Below, one piece after another: positions 37,761 to 47,256 of a DNA stretch of 64,000 nt. Every line of letters starts with the position of its first letter. Within the stretch, counting starts at the first letter, position 1. Below the pieces are notes generated by a model, which saw only the letters and a program-made list of their open reading frames with translations, did not search any database and was not told the origin of the DNA. A program made the position numbers and the translations under genes. This DNA is from Halomonas sp. 'Soap Lake #6' (GTDB lineage: Bacteria > Pseudomonadota > Gammaproteobacteria > Pseudomonadales > Halomonadaceae): positions 3,906,001 to 3,970,000 of the forward strand of contig NZ_CP020469.1 in NCBI RefSeq assembly GCF_003031405.1, read 5' to 3'.

Positions 37761-39863
37761 ATGTTCATCTCCTCTCACCGCTTTTTACGCTCTCCTTTAA
37801 GTACCGCCGTTATTGCGACACTAGCGGTATCATCGGCTCACGCTCAGACAGATACCGAGCTAGGTACCGTAACAGTCACTGCACAGCAGGCCGCTACGAA
37901 GGTAACAACGCCGTTCATCGAAACACCGCAGAGCGTTTCCACGATTACCCGCGAGCAGATGGATCACCGTGGTGTAAATACCGTTCAGCGGGCCACTGAC
38001 TATACGCCCGGCGTTTACAGCAACCAGGTAGGTGCCTCTAATCGCTTTGATTACCTAGTACTGCGCGGTTTTTCTGACGGCAGCTTGAGTAATACTTTTC
38101 TGGATGGCCTGAAGGTCATGGGCGATGCCAACTCCCATAGCACGATGCGCATCGACCCGTGGTTTTTAGACAGTATCGAAGTCGTGCGCGGGCCTGCCTC
38201 GGTGCTCTATGGCCGCGCCTCTCCTGGTGGGGTAGTAGCTCTGAACAGCAAACGACCAGAGTTTGAACAGGGCGGAGAACTACGTTTTCAAGTAGGCAAT
38301 AACAACCAGCGCAGCGCCGCTTTTGACCTCACCGGGCCGATTGGCGAAGAGCAGCGGGTTGCCTTCCGGCTAACCGGGATTGCCAGCGCCGCCGATACCC
38401 AGTTTGGCCCAGCAGAAGAGCAGCGCTACGCCATTGCACCACGGCTAACCTGGGACATCACCGACGACACCAGCCTGACGGTCGAAGCCTACTTACAGGA
38501 TGAACCAGAAGGCGGCTACCACTCCGGCGTTCCCTACGAGGGGGCGGTGGTAGCACGTAACGGACGCAAAATTAGCAATAACTTCTTTGATGGCGAAGAG
38601 GAGTACGACACCTACGAACGTACCCAGAGAATGCTTGGTTACACCCTCGAACACCGCTTTAGCGATCAAGTCACCGGCCGCCAGTTACTACGCTACCTAA
38701 ACTCCGACGTGGTACTCAATCAGGTCTATGGCTTTGGCTGGACATCACCGGATTCTGACGAACTCACCCGCTACTATTCTGGCAGCGATGAGTCTCTGGA
38801 AGCCTGGACCCTGGATAACCAGCTCGAAGCCAATATCAGTAATGGCTTTATGGACCATACCCTGCTCTTCGGGGTTGATTACCAGCAGCGGGAGAACGAG
38901 GTGTCATGGCCGTCGGGGTATTTCCAGCCGATCAATGCTTTCAATCCTGTCTATGGCAGCGGCCCTATAGAGTTTTACGCGCCTGTTCGCGAACACCATA
39001 AAATCGAACAAACCGGTGTTTACCTGCAAGATCAGATAGCTGTTGATAACTGGCGCGTTACCTTAGGCGGCCGATTTGACTGGGTGAATATCGATAACAC
39101 CGACCGCGATAGCGACGTAACCAGCTCACTTAGTGATACCCAATTTAGTGGCCGTGCCGGGGTGGTTTACCTATTCGATAACGGCGTTGCCCCCTATGTG
39201 AGCTACTCCACCGCTTTTACACCCACGAGCTTTGTGGATGAACGCGGCGATTTGCTAGCCCCCATGGAAGGCGAGCAGTGGGAAACAGGTATCAAGTTCC
39301 AGCCTAACGGTGGCCAAAGCCAGTTCAGCGCAGCACTGTTCCATATCAGCCAAGAGAACGTCGCCACCAAAGAGCAGCCTTCTGATCCCTACCGCGCCGT
39401 GGGTGAAATTAAATCCCAGGGGGTAGAGCTGGAGGCACAAACCCGGCTCACCGAAAACTTCTCGCTACAAGCAGGCTACAGCTTCACCGACATCACCTAT
39501 GCCAAAAGCGATGATGGCAACCAAGGCAACAAGGCGATTTACTCTCCTCGGCATCAAGTTCAGCTATGGGGTCACTATCAGGCCAACGACGGCTGGCTGA
39601 AGGGCGTGGATATGGGCATAGGGGTGCGCCACTACGCAGATATCGCCGCTGACCGAGCCAACACCGCAACCGTGCCCGACTACACCCTGGTTGATGCCAC
39701 TATAGGTTACGACCTAAGCCATATCGGCGTTGAAGGGGTCGAAACACGCTTAAACGTGAACAACCTACTGGATAAAGAGTACGTGGCCTCCTGTAACTCG
39801 CTGGAGTACTGCTACTTCGGTGCAGAACGCGGTATCACTGCCAGCGTTCACTATCGGTTTTAA
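37761..39863 (+). CDS. fhuA: TonB-dependent siderophore receptor, FhuA type
   Basis: Outer-membrane hydroxamate-siderophore (ferrichrome-type) receptor, 700 aa. The signal peptide ends at AHA (about 28). Plug features: TPFIETPQSVSTITREQMD, RATDYTPGV, VVRGPASVLYGRASPGGVV. The barrel ends with NNLLDKEYVASC then CYFGAERGITASVHYRF, the E. coli FhuA-like C terminus including the paired cysteines and terminal Phe. The ATG at 37761 is used; a TTG 24 nt earlier is less likely. It pairs with fhuD 200 nt downstream. A 13-bp repeat and a terminator follow. Confidence 0.88.
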   Translation: MFISSHRFLRSPLSTAVIATLAVSSAHAQTDTELGTVTVTAQQAATKVTTPFIETPQSVSTITREQMDHRGVNTVQRATDYTPGVYSNQVGASNRFDYLVLRGFSDGSLSNTFLDGLKVMGDANSHSTMRIDPWFLDSIEVVRGPASVLYGRASPGGVVALNSKRPEFEQGGELRFQVGNNNQRSAAFDLTGPIGEEQRVAFRLTGIASAADTQFGPAEEQRYAIAPRLTWDITDDTSLTVEAYLQDEPEGGYHSGVPYEGAVVARNGRKISNNFFDGEEEYDTYERTQRMLGYTLEHRFSDQVTGRQLLRYLNSDVVLNQVYGFGWTSPDSDELTRYYSGSDESLEAWTLDNQLEANISNGFMDHTLLFGVDYQQRENEVSWPSGYFQPINAFNPVYGSGPIEFYAPVREHHKIEQTGVYLQDQIAVDNWRVTLGGRFDWVNIDNTDRDSDVTSSLSDTQFSGRAGVVYLFDNGVAPYVSYSTAFTPTSFVDERGDLLAPMEGEQWETGIKFQPNGGQSQFSAALFHISQENVATKEQPSDPYRAVGEIKSQGVELEAQTRLTENFSLQAGYSFTDITYAKSDDGNQGNKAIYSPRHQVQLWGHYQANDGWLKGVDMGIGVRHYADIAADRANTATVPDYTLVDATIGYDLSHIGVEGVETRLNVNNLLDKEYVASCNSLEYCYFGAERGITASVHYRF

Positions 39864-39871
39864 GCTACCGT

Positions 39872-39910
39872 TTCTCAAAGGCTGTTCTCAAAGGCTATCT
39901 TCAGAGGCGG
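39872..39910. repeat. 13-bp tandem repeat, 3 copies, after fhuA
   Basis: TTCTCAAAGGCTG (39872-39884), TTCTCAAAGGCTA (39885-39897) and a decayed third unit (39898-39910) begin 8 nt after the fhuA stop codon. Confidence 0.85.
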
Positions 39911-39956
39911 TACTAAGAATTTTCTCTAAGCCTCATTAAGACATCATGACGGTATC

Positions 39957-39985
39957 TGCCCAGGTCAGCGCGCCTGGGCATTTTT
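39957..39985 (+). terminator. Intrinsic terminator after fhuA
   Basis: TGCCCAGG (39957-39964) pairs with CCTGGGCA (39973-39980) and is followed by TTTTTA. It implies that fhuD has its own promoter. Confidence 0.85.
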
Positions 39986-40003
39986 ACTTGAATACAGGTT
40001 TGC

Positions 40004-40022
40004 AACAATAAGTATTATCGTT
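40004..40022 (+). promoter_or_regulatory. Fur-box-like site upstream of fhuD
   Basis: AACAATAAGTATTATCGTT shares the ATAA-N2-ATTATC core of the Fur box. It lies only 4 nt before the most upstream in-frame ATG (40026), which argues that translation starts further downstream. Confidence 0.55.
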
Positions 40023-40054
40023 TAAATGCAGATCTTCTTTTTCGGATGGCCTCT

Positions 40055-40108
40055 CACGACTATGCGCCACACCACAACTATGCGCCACACCACGACTATG
40101 CGTTCCAC
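40055..40108 (+). repeat. 18-bp tandem array, 3 copies, carrying the fhuD start codons
   Basis: CACGACTATGCGCCACAC and variants at 40055-40072, 40073-40090 and 40091-40108. Each unit has one in-frame ATG (40062, 40080, 40098), so the array offers three equivalent starts and encodes repeats of MRHTTT before the signal peptide. Confidence 0.92.
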
Positions 40109-41015
40109 CGCCCCTATCCGTCGCACTACCCTGCTCTCTTGGCTTGTGCGCAGCGGGCTATTTGCTGCTTGTTTACTGGCCTTTTCTTCCGCCAAAGCGC
40201 AGTGGGCAACGGTCGACTGGACTATCGCCGAGACCTTGCTGGCCATTGGCGCTCCTCTCAGCAGCGTCGCCCAGCAGAGTGACTACCACCAATGGGTTGG
40301 TGAACCACGCATACCCAACAGCGCCACCGATATGGGGCTCCGTACTCAGCCCAACCTAGAGCTACTGGCCCAAGAACCACCGGAACAGACGCTTATTTCC
40401 CCCATGTTTGCCAATTTAACGCCTCGCCTGGAGCAAATCGCTCCGGTTAGCTCGTTTTCACTTTATGCACCTGGCAGCAACACCTGGGCAGAGATGCAAA
40501 TCCTAACCCGTCAATTAGGCGAGTTAACCGAGCACCAACCCCAAGCAGAGCAGCTAATCGCAGAAACCCAAGCTTTAATGACCACTCTGCGTGAATCTCG
40601 GCCCCTCTCTCAGTCAGAAATCGCGCCGTTACTTATGGTGCAGTTTATGGATGCCCGCCACGTGCGGGTATTTGGAGAAAATAGCTTATACAACGCCGTT
40701 CTAGAGCAATTGGAACTACCCAATGCCTGGCAGCAAACCACAAACGCCTGGGGGTTTGCACTGGTAGGTATTGAAGCACTAGCGCACTACCCAGAGGCCA
40801 CGCTGGTGATCATCGACCCGCTGCCAACAGGGGTCGAGGCACAGCTTGCAGAGAGCGGCCTGTGGCAACAGTTACTCCGCGCCAAACACCACCACCTGCT
40901 TCGCCTACCACCGGTATGGAGCTTCGGCGCACTGCCCTCCGCCCAGCGCTTTGCCCGAGAGCTAAGCGCAGCACTGGAGGCATCGCCTGCCTATAGCAGC
41001 CAGCCCAATGACTAG
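40062..41015 (+). CDS. fhuD: Siderophore ABC transporter substrate-binding protein FhuD
   Basis: Periplasmic hydroxamate-siderophore binding protein. The match to E. coli FhuD is clear: DWTIAETLLAIGAPL, the YHQWVGEPRIP segment, DMGLRTQPNLELL, DARHVRVFGENSLYNAVLEQL with PNAWQQTTNAWGFA. The signal peptide has RRTTLLSWL before a hydrophobic stretch ending AKA. Length is 317, 311 or 305 aa for starts at 40062, 40080 or 40098; an ATG at 40026 sits against the Fur-like box. No clear ribosome site is seen for any. The permease FhuB and ATPase FhuC are absent; yifB follows directly. Confidence 0.87.
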   Translation: MRHTTTMRHTTTMRSTAPIRRTTLLSWLVRSGLFAACLLAFSSAKAQWATVDWTIAETLLAIGAPLSSVAQQSDYHQWVGEPRIPNSATDMGLRTQPNLELLAQEPPEQTLISPMFANLTPRLEQIAPVSSFSLYAPGSNTWAEMQILTRQLGELTEHQPQAEQLIAETQALMTTLRESRPLSQSEIAPLLMVQFMDARHVRVFGENSLYNAVLEQLELPNAWQQTTNAWGFALVGIEALAHYPEATLVIIDPLPTGVEAQLAESGLWQQLLRAKHHHLLRLPPVWSFGALPSAQRFARELSAALEASPAYSSQPND

Positions 41016-41130
41016 CCAGCCTTAGGCGCTACCAAAGTCTGCTTAATTAAGGTAAGTTAATATTAAGAATCAGGTAGATCAAAGCTGAATTGGACTTGAG
41101 ATTTACACACAAAGTCAGCGAGGGAACGCG

Positions 41131-42639
41131 ATGACATTAGCGATTGTTGCCACACGCGCAGGTGTTGGCTTGGACGCACCGGCAGTACACGTAGAGGTTC
41201 ATTTAGCCAATGGACTGCCGGGCCTGACGCTAGTGGGCCTGCCGGAAACCGCCGTAAAAGAGAGCCGCGAGCGGGTGCGCAGCGCGCTGATCAATGCTGG
41301 ATTCGATTTCCCCAACACCAAACGCATCACCCTGAACCTTGCCCCTGCTGATTTACCCAAAGAGGGCGGCCGCTTCGATTTACCTATTGCACTGGGTATT
41401 CTTGCCGCCTCAGGGCAAATTCCAGTTGATGCACTAGAAGGTATGGAGTGCGCTGGTGAACTGGCGCTGGACGGTAAATTACGCGCAGTGCCCGGTGTAT
41501 TACCCTTCGCCTTGGCCACACGACGAGCCAAAAAAGCACTGATCATTCCTCGCGCCTGCGCCAATGAAGCGGCGCTTGCAGGCGATTTACCCGTGTTGCC
41601 CGCCGACACCCTTTGGCAGGTGGTAGCACACCTGCTAGGCCAGGAGAAAATCCCACCCCATCAGCTGTCTGCTTCCGTCAAATCCACCGCCCCCGTAGCA
41701 GATTTAGCCGATGTACGCGGTCAACACCAGGCTCGTCGCGCTCTGGAAGTAGCTGCTGCCGGTGGCCATAACTTATTGCTGGCCGGGCCACCTGGAACGG
41801 GTAAAACCATGCTCGCTAGCCGCTTACCGGGTATTCTGCCGCCACTTTCCGAAGATGATGCGTTGCAGGTCGCCGCCGTGCGCTCCGTCTGTGGACTGCC
41901 CTTGGAAGCCGACTGGGGCAAGCGGCCCTTTCGCCAGCCTCACCATAGCGCCAGCGCCGCCGCACTGGTGGGTGGTGGCTCGAAACCTAAGCCCGGCGAA
42001 ATCTCGCTGGCTCACCACGGCGTGCTGTTTTTAGACGAGCTACCGGAGTTTTCTCGTCATGTGTTGGAGGTGCTTCGGCAACCACTGGAAACAGGCACTA
42101 TTCATTTAGCCCGCGCCAGCCATGAGCGCCGTTACCCAGCCCAGTTTCAGTTGGTAGCCGCCATGAACCCCTGCCCCTGTGGCCACTTGGGCGACCCACG
42201 CCAGCGCTGTCAGTGCAGCGCCAGCCAAATTCAGCGCTACCAGGCACGGCTTTCCGGCCCGCTGCTAGACCGTATCGATCTACAAGTGGAAGTACCTGCC
42301 CTACCACCAGAACAGCTTACCGCCCAAACCCAAGGCGAATCATCCGCCGCTGTGCGTGACCGGGTAATGGCCGCCCGAGAGCGCCAAATGGTACGGGGAG
42401 CGCTAAATAGCCAACTCAGCGGCAAAGCGCTGGAAGCCGCCTGCGCCCTCAATGATGAAGAGCGCACTTGGCTGGCGGGCGTGCTGGAAAAGCTCAAGCT
42501 CTCAGCCCGCGCCTACCACCGCGTACTGCGCGTAGCGTTAACGCTTGCCGACCTACAGGGAGAGCCCAAGCCCAGCCAACCACACTTTATCGAAGCCATC
42601 GGCTATCGGCAGTTGGATAGGCTTTTGAAAGGGGCTTAA
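41131..42639 (+). CDS. comM: YifB/ComM family Mg-chelatase-like AAA ATPase
   Basis: Cytosolic AAA+ ATPase, 502 aa; the ComM branch acts as a hexameric helicase promoting branch migration during natural transformation. The N-terminal Lon-like substrate domain (about 1-160) has LPGLTLVGLPETAVKESRERV; Walker A is GPPGTGKT (about 217), Walker B GVLFLDELPEF, sensor region AAMNPCPCGHLGDP with the characteristic cysteines, and a C-terminal lid. GAGGGAAC precedes the ATG. The stop overlaps the convergent FMN reductase by 4 nt. Confidence 0.93.
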   Translation: MTLAIVATRAGVGLDAPAVHVEVHLANGLPGLTLVGLPETAVKESRERVRSALINAGFDFPNTKRITLNLAPADLPKEGGRFDLPIALGILAASGQIPVDALEGMECAGELALDGKLRAVPGVLPFALATRRAKKALIIPRACANEAALAGDLPVLPADTLWQVVAHLLGQEKIPPHQLSASVKSTAPVADLADVRGQHQARRALEVAAAGGHNLLLAGPPGTGKTMLASRLPGILPPLSEDDALQVAAVRSVCGLPLEADWGKRPFRQPHHSASAAALVGGGSKPKPGEISLAHHGVLFLDELPEFSRHVLEVLRQPLETGTIHLARASHERRYPAQFQLVAAMNPCPCGHLGDPRQRCQCSASQIQRYQARLSGPLLDRIDLQVEVPALPPEQLTAQTQGESSAAVRDRVMAARERQMVRGALNSQLSGKALEAACALNDEERTWLAGVLEKLKLSARAYHRVLRVALTLADLQGEPKPSQPHFIEAIGYRQLDRLLKGA

Positions 42640-43211
42640 CGATGCGTTACCGCTAGCACGTCGACCAAACGCTGGCAAAGTGTGTCGAGCCTTTGTCCAG
42701 AGGCTTCATTAACCAGCTCACCACCCTCACTGAAGGCGCTGCCCGCTTTAGGTAACGACAGCGGTTGCGGTAACACAGTGAGACTGAGATTAGCTAGCAG
42801 TTGCTGACCAAGGGGCAGTGCACGGATGCCACCCAAGCCACCAGGGGAAGCCGCTACCAGTGCCGCCCATTTACCTGCAAACAGTTTCAGCCCGGGTGTG
42901 TCGCCGTAGGGCCGAGAGAGCCAATCCAGCGTGTTTTTCAACAGTGGCGTAATAAAGCCGTTGTACTCCGGCGAGGCAATGAGCAGTGCCTGATGATCCG
43001 CCAGAATCTCGCGCAATTTCAGCACATTTTCTGGCATACCCTGGGCTTCAATGTCTTCATCAAACAATGGGCAGGGGTACGCTTTTAGGTCGATAAACGT
43101 CGCCTGACCACCCAACGCCTCAATGCGCTTAGCGGCTAATTTGGCAAGCTGTTTATTCAGCGACCCCTCTCGGGCGCTGCCTGCAAATACCAGTATTTTG
43201 GGTGCTGTCAT
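42636..43211 (-). CDS. NADPH-dependent FMN reductase family protein
   Basis: Flavodoxin-like quinone/chromate-reductase type oxidoreductase, 191 aa. ILVFAGSAREGSLNKQLA is the FMN phosphate loop and SPEYNGFITPLLKNTLDWLSR is the diagnostic motif of the NADPH_dep_FMN_red family. AGAGG precedes the ATG at 43211; an ATG six codons upstream lacks a site. It probably forms a dimer or tetramer in the cytosol and reduces quinones or metals; the physiological substrate is unknown. It is followed upstream by an alpha/beta hydrolase gene on the same strand. Confidence 0.9.
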   Translation of the reverse strand: MTAPKILVFAGSAREGSLNKQLAKLAAKRIEALGGQATFIDLKAYPCPLFDEDIEAQGMPENVLKLREILADHQALLIASPEYNGFITPLLKNTLDWLSRPYGDTPGLKLFAGKWAALVAASPGGLGGIRALPLGQQLLANLSLTVLPQPLSLPKAGSAFSEGGELVNEASGQRLDTLCQRLVDVLAVTHR

Positions 43212-43246
43212 GCGTGATCCTCTGGTCATTAGTGGCTGCCATCACA

Positions 43247-44227
43247 TTAATGCACATTCTCGTCCATGGTTTCTACAAAGCTATCCAACGCTTTAAACAG
43301 CACTTCTCGAATGGGTTCTGCTTCGTTGACTAAATGGTGGCGAGCTTCTGGGTGGCGATGAATCTCGGCGTTGGGAAACTTCTCCGCTAATACATCTAGA
43401 TTCCACTGCCAATCGACGGTTAAGTCCTGCTCGCCCTGCAAAATCAATGTGGGTAATGGGTTAGGCTGCAACGCCAGCAGACGCGGCATCCATCGGCGCA
43501 TAGCGGTAACCCACGCCACACTTAATCGCTCCGGCTGCAGTGGGTCATGATCGCGCAGAAATTCCGTGAACTGCTCATCGGTGGAGTTGGGACGATATTT
43601 TCGGGGTAGCCCCTTTAAAAAGGGGCTGGCAATTAAGTGTAACCAGCTAGATTGACTCCAACGCCAGGGGCGCACTAGCGGCGCTAACAACACAATGCCC
43701 GACCAGCCAGCGGCTTCACGGCGGGTGAGCGCGTCGGTTGCCAGTATTGCCGCACCTGTACTTTGCCCAACCCCCAACCAGGGAGTGGGAGCCATACTCT
43801 GAGCCTGCAAGGCTTCCTGCAAATGCTTTAAACAGTGCTGATAATCGTCGAAGTCTTCAATTTCTGCTCGCGGCCCACTGGACAGCCCATGACCAGGCAG
43901 GTCCCAGAGCACCACTTGCCACCCTTTGGCCAATAGGCAGCTAAGTAAATGCCGGTAAAGCCCCAGATGGTCAAAGTAACCATGGATGACAAACGCAGTG
44001 CCGGTTGGCGCTGGCGGGCTCCACACTTGGCACCACAAGGCAAAGCGGCCAGTATCAATAAACCCAGCGTGCACTTCGCTGGTATCGTTTAGCAACGCTT
44101 CCAAACCGTAGTGGCGAAAATAGTCATGCATGGCCACTGTTAGCGCTTCTCCAGGAGCAAGCCGAGAGAGCATTGATATGCCTGCCGCTTGCCGAAATAA
44201 GCCTTCCAAATGCTGGAAATCATGCAT
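43247..44227 (-). CDS. Alpha/beta hydrolase (serine aminopeptidase S33 / lysophospholipase type)
   Basis: Predicted cytosolic hydrolase of 326 aa. The nucleophile elbow is GVGQSTG (serine near 150), with FVIHGYFDHLGLY as the oxyanion-side motif, acid in LILQGEQDLTVD and histidine in EARHHLVNE. These resemble PldB-like lysophospholipases and monoacylglycerol lipases. GGAGGG lies 6 nt before the ATG at 44227. Substrate is unknown. It is divergent from glcB across a 209-nt gap that contains an imperfect dyad around TGGAA/TTCCA (44345-44378). Confidence 0.85.
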   Translation of the reverse strand: MHDFQHLEGLFRQAAGISMLSRLAPGEALTVAMHDYFRHYGLEALLNDTSEVHAGFIDTGRFALWCQVWSPPAPTGTAFVIHGYFDHLGLYRHLLSCLLAKGWQVVLWDLPGHGLSSGPRAEIEDFDDYQHCLKHLQEALQAQSMAPTPWLGVGQSTGAAILATDALTRREAAGWSGIVLLAPLVRPWRWSQSSWLHLIASPFLKGLPRKYRPNSTDEQFTEFLRDHDPLQPERLSVAWVTAMRRWMPRLLALQPNPLPTLILQGEQDLTVDWQWNLDVLAEKFPNAEIHRHPEARHHLVNEAEPIREVLFKALDSFVETMDENVH

Positions 44228-44436
44228 CAACGTCCCTCCGTGAGCGCCACACTGTCCATTGGCAAAAGTAAGGTAACCGAAGCTTCCTCTCTCATCATTT
44301 GGTCGAGCATTTTACTGCTTTAAGGCCACGGCTGTTTACATACAGGTGCAAATGTGGAAGTATTTTCCATAAATGTACCTTTACCCTGACCGTGGAACTT
44401 TTTATAACCCACGGGCACCTTCACAGGAGAGACCCC

Positions 44437-46611
44437 ATGAGTGAGCGTATCACGCGTCACCGTTTACAGGTGGCAGCCGACCTGGACCGTTTTATCAACG
44501 AGCAGGCTCTGCCGGGAACCGGCGTCGACGAGAACGCCTTTTGGGCCGGTGTGGATGCTCTGTTCCATGATTTGACCCCAAAAAACCGTCAATTACTCGA
44601 AGAGCGCCAATCTCTTCAAGAAAAGCTGAATGAGTGGCACCGCGAAAACCCTGGTCCGGTTAGCGATATGCCAGCTTATCGCAGCTTCCTGAAAAAAGTA
44701 GGTTACTTAGTTGAAGCGCCCAACAACGTAAAAGCATCGACCGCTAACGTTGACCGTGAAGTAGCCGTTCAAGCTGGGCCACAGCTGGTAGTGCCAGTAA
44801 GTAATGCTCGCTACGCATTGAATGCTGCTAACGCGCGCTGGGGCAGCCTGTACGATGCCTTATACGGCACCGATGCGATTTCAGAAGAAGGCGGCGCTGA
44901 GAAAGGCTCCAGCTTCAACCCGACACGTGGCGCTAAAGTGATTGCCTATGCCCGTGGCGTACTCGACCGGGCGGCTCCTCTAGCAACCGGTTCTCATCGG
45001 GATGCAGTGAAATACGCCATTCGTGATGGACACTTGGTCGTCACCCTAGAAGGTGGGCGCGAAACCGGCCTAAAAGATTCAGGCAAGCTGATTGGTTTTA
45101 ATGGCGAAGCAGCAAAACCCGAGTCGATTCTGCTCGCGAATAACGGCCTGCATCTGGAAATTCAGATTGATCCCAACGACTCAATCGGTAAAACAGACCC
45201 CGCGGGCGTCAAAGACGTGGTTGTAGAAGCAGCCCTAACCGCGATTATGGACTGCGAAGACTCCGTTGCTGCGGTAGATTCAGAAGATAAAGTTGGCGTT
45301 TACAGTAACTGGCTCGGCCTAATGAAGGGCGATCTGGAAGAGCGCATCGAAAAAGGCGGTAAAACATTTACCCGCTCGCTGCACGCTGACCGTACTTGGC
45401 AAACCACCGATGGCGGACGCGTGACTCTGCCGGGCCGTTCGCTGATGTTTGTACGTAACGTGGGCCATTTAATGACCACGCCAGCGGTGCTGGATGAGAA
45501 CGGCAACGAGCTACCGGAAGGCATTCTTGATGCAGTCGTTACCTCCCTGGTAGCACTGCACGATCTGAAAAAAGATGCCGACCAGCCACGCAACTCGCGC
45601 ACCGGCTCTGTTTATATCGTTAAGCCGAAGATGCATGGCCCCGCCGAGGTCGCCTTCGCCAACGAACTGTTTGGCCGCGTCGAAGACATTCTGGGTATGA
45701 GCCGCGACACTCTGAAAATGGGCATCATGGACGAGGAGCGTCGCACTACCGTTAACCTCAAGGCATGTATTGCAGAAGCTGCTTCCCGGGTGGCATTTAT
45801 CAATACCGGTTTCCTCGACCGTACTGGCGACGAAATGCATACCGCTATGGAAGCGGGCCCAATGGTTCGCAAAGGCGATATGAAGGGCGCCGCCTGGATC
45901 CAGGCCTACGAGAAGAGCAACGTCCAGGTTGGCTTAGCCTGCGGCCTGCGCGGCCGTGCCCAAATCGGCAAAGGCATGTGGGCCATGCCGGATTTGATGC
46001 ACAGCATGCTGGAGCAGAAAATCGGCCATCCCAAAGCCGGTGCCAACACCGCTTGGGTGCCCTCTCCTACGGCTGCTGCGCTGCACGCGCTGCACTACCA
46101 TCAAGTCAGCGTTACCGACGTACAGCGTGAGTTGGAAGCCCTCGGCGAGCCTGACTACCTGGATGACCTGCTAAGCGTACCTGTGGCAGAGAACGCCAAC
46201 TGGTCGGATGAAGAGATTCAGCAGGAGCTAGATAATAACTGCCAGGGTATCCTGGGTTATGTAGTGCGCTGGGTAGAGCACGGTGTGGGCTGTTCAAAAG
46301 TGCCGGATATTCACAATGTTGGCCTAATGGAAGACCGCGCTACACTGCGTATCTCAAGCCAGCATATCGCCAACTGGCTACACCACGGCATTATCGATGC
46401 GCCGCGGGTAGAAGAGACTCTCCAGCGCATGGCCAAAGTGGTTGACGAGCAGAACGCTGGCGACCCCACCTACACCGCCATGAGCGCTGATTTTGAAGGC
46501 TCTACCGCCTTTAAAGCTGCCTCTGACTTGGTGTTCAAGGGCCGTGTACAGCCTTCCGGCTACACCGAACCCCTACTCCACGAGTGGCGCCAGGTGCATA
46601 AGGCGAAATAA
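44437..46611 (+). CDS. glcB: Malate synthase G
   Basis: Condenses glyoxylate with acetyl-CoA to malate in the glyoxylate pathway. It is 724 aa, matching E. coli GlcB (723). The catalytic segment includes [19 protein letters not shown] (about 270-290), a domain with [13 protein letters not shown], and [19 protein letters not shown] with Asp/Glu for Mg. The long beta-rich insertion is typical of the G isoform. AGGAG is 8 nt upstream of the ATG at 44437; the 46 codons before it are upstream region. A clean terminator follows. Isocitrate lyase is not in the window. Confidence 0.96.
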   Translation: MSERITRHRLQVAADLDRFINEQALPGTGVDENAFWAGVDALFHDLTPKNRQLLEERQSLQEKLNEWHRENPGPVSDMPAYRSFLKKVGYLVEAPNNVKASTANVDREVAVQAGPQLVVPVSNARYALNAANARWGSLYDALYGTDAISEEGGAEKGSSFNPTRGAKVIAYARGVLDRAAPLATGSHRDAVKYAIRDGHLVVTLEGGRETGLKDSGKLIGFNGEAAKPESILLANNGLHLEIQIDPNDSIGKTDPAGVKDVVVEAALTAIMDCEDSVAAVDSEDKVGVYSNWLGLMKGDLEERIEKGGKTFTRSLHADRTWQTTDGGRVTLPGRSLMFVRNVGHLMTTPAVLDENGNELPEGILDAVVTSLVALHDLKKDADQPRNSRTGSVYIVKPKMHGPAEVAFANELFGRVEDILGMSRDTLKMGIMDEERRTTVNLKACIAEAASRVAFINTGFLDRTGDEMHTAMEAGPMVRKGDMKGAAWIQAYEKSNVQVGLACGLRGRAQIGKGMWAMPDLMHSMLEQKIGHPKAGANTAWVPSPTAAALHALHYHQVSVTDVQRELEALGEPDYLDDLLSVPVAENANWSDEEIQQELDNNCQGILGYVVRWVEHGVGCSKVPDIHNVGLMEDRATLRISSQHIANWLHHGIIDAPRVEETLQRMAKVVDEQNAGDPTYTAMSADFEGSTAFKAASDLVFKGRVQPSGYTEPLLHEWRQVHKAK

Positions 46612-46635
46612 GTCAGCAAATAAGCACCTTCACAT

Positions 46636-46667
46636 AGCCCCAAGGCCTCGCTCCTTGGGGCTTTTTT
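46636..46667 (+). terminator. Intrinsic terminator after glcB
   Basis: AGCCCCAAGG (46636-46645) pairs with CCTTGGGGCT (46653-46662), followed by six T. Confidence 0.93.
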
Positions 46668-46725
46668 ATTTATGCTCATTGTCGTTAACGTAAAAGTAAA
46701 ATGCGCTACGCACAGGAAAACAACA

Positions 46726-47133
46726 ATGACAGTAATGACCACCGAGCAAATCGAACACTTTCTGGATGAAGTTTTTCCCCAGCGGATGGGCAAGATAGAG
46801 AGTGTGGGTGATATGAGCGCCACTATGCGCCTGAACATCAGCCATGAGCATTTGCGCCCCGGCCCTCGAGTTTCAGGACCCACTATGATGGGCCTTGCCG
46901 ATGTAGCGCTTTACGTGGCCATTCTGGCCCAGATTGGTCCTGAAGCCATGGCCGTCACCAGTGACTTAAACTGCCATTTTCTGCGCGCTGCATCCGGTGA
47001 TCACGATATTATCGCCCACGCCAAACTGATCAAACTAGGTCGCCGCCTGGCGGTGGGCGAAGTACAAATATTCTCAGTCAGCGACGAGACGCGCCCGGTC
47101 GTACATGTGACAGCAAGCTATGCGCTGCCGTAA
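46726..47133 (+). CDS. PaaI/hotdog-fold thioesterase
   Basis: Small acyl-CoA thioesterase-like protein, 135 aa, single hotdog domain. The motif RVSGPTMMGLADVALYVAIL matches the central helix of PaaI-type enzymes, where the aspartate is catalytic, and KLIKLGRRLAVGEVQIF is the conserved strand pair. AGGA stands 8 nt before the ATG at 46726; MTTEQ at 46735 is an alternative. The physiological thioester is unknown. After the stop there is an imperfect 20-bp repeat (about 47145-47184, GAGTAAAAGAG core) and a weak stem. Confidence 0.85.
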   Translation: MTVMTTEQIEHFLDEVFPQRMGKIESVGDMSATMRLNISHEHLRPGPRVSGPTMMGLADVALYVAILAQIGPEAMAVTSDLNCHFLRAASGDHDIIAHAKLIKLGRRLAVGEVQIFSVSDETRPVVHVTASYALP

Positions 47134-47256
47134 CCCCTTGCTGCGCAAAGAGTAAAAGAGCCGTGCAACGAGTAAAAGAGCTATTAAGCAAGTAAAGATG
47201 GCTGCGCCCTACACGACACAGCCATCAAACGAGCGACCCTAGGTTTTAACTTGGTG

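Noticed and set aside
44345..44378. Imperfect dyad upstream of glcB
   Set aside because: TGGAA/TTCCA core with weak flanking symmetry; too degenerate to call an operator, so only mentioned with the hydrolase gene.
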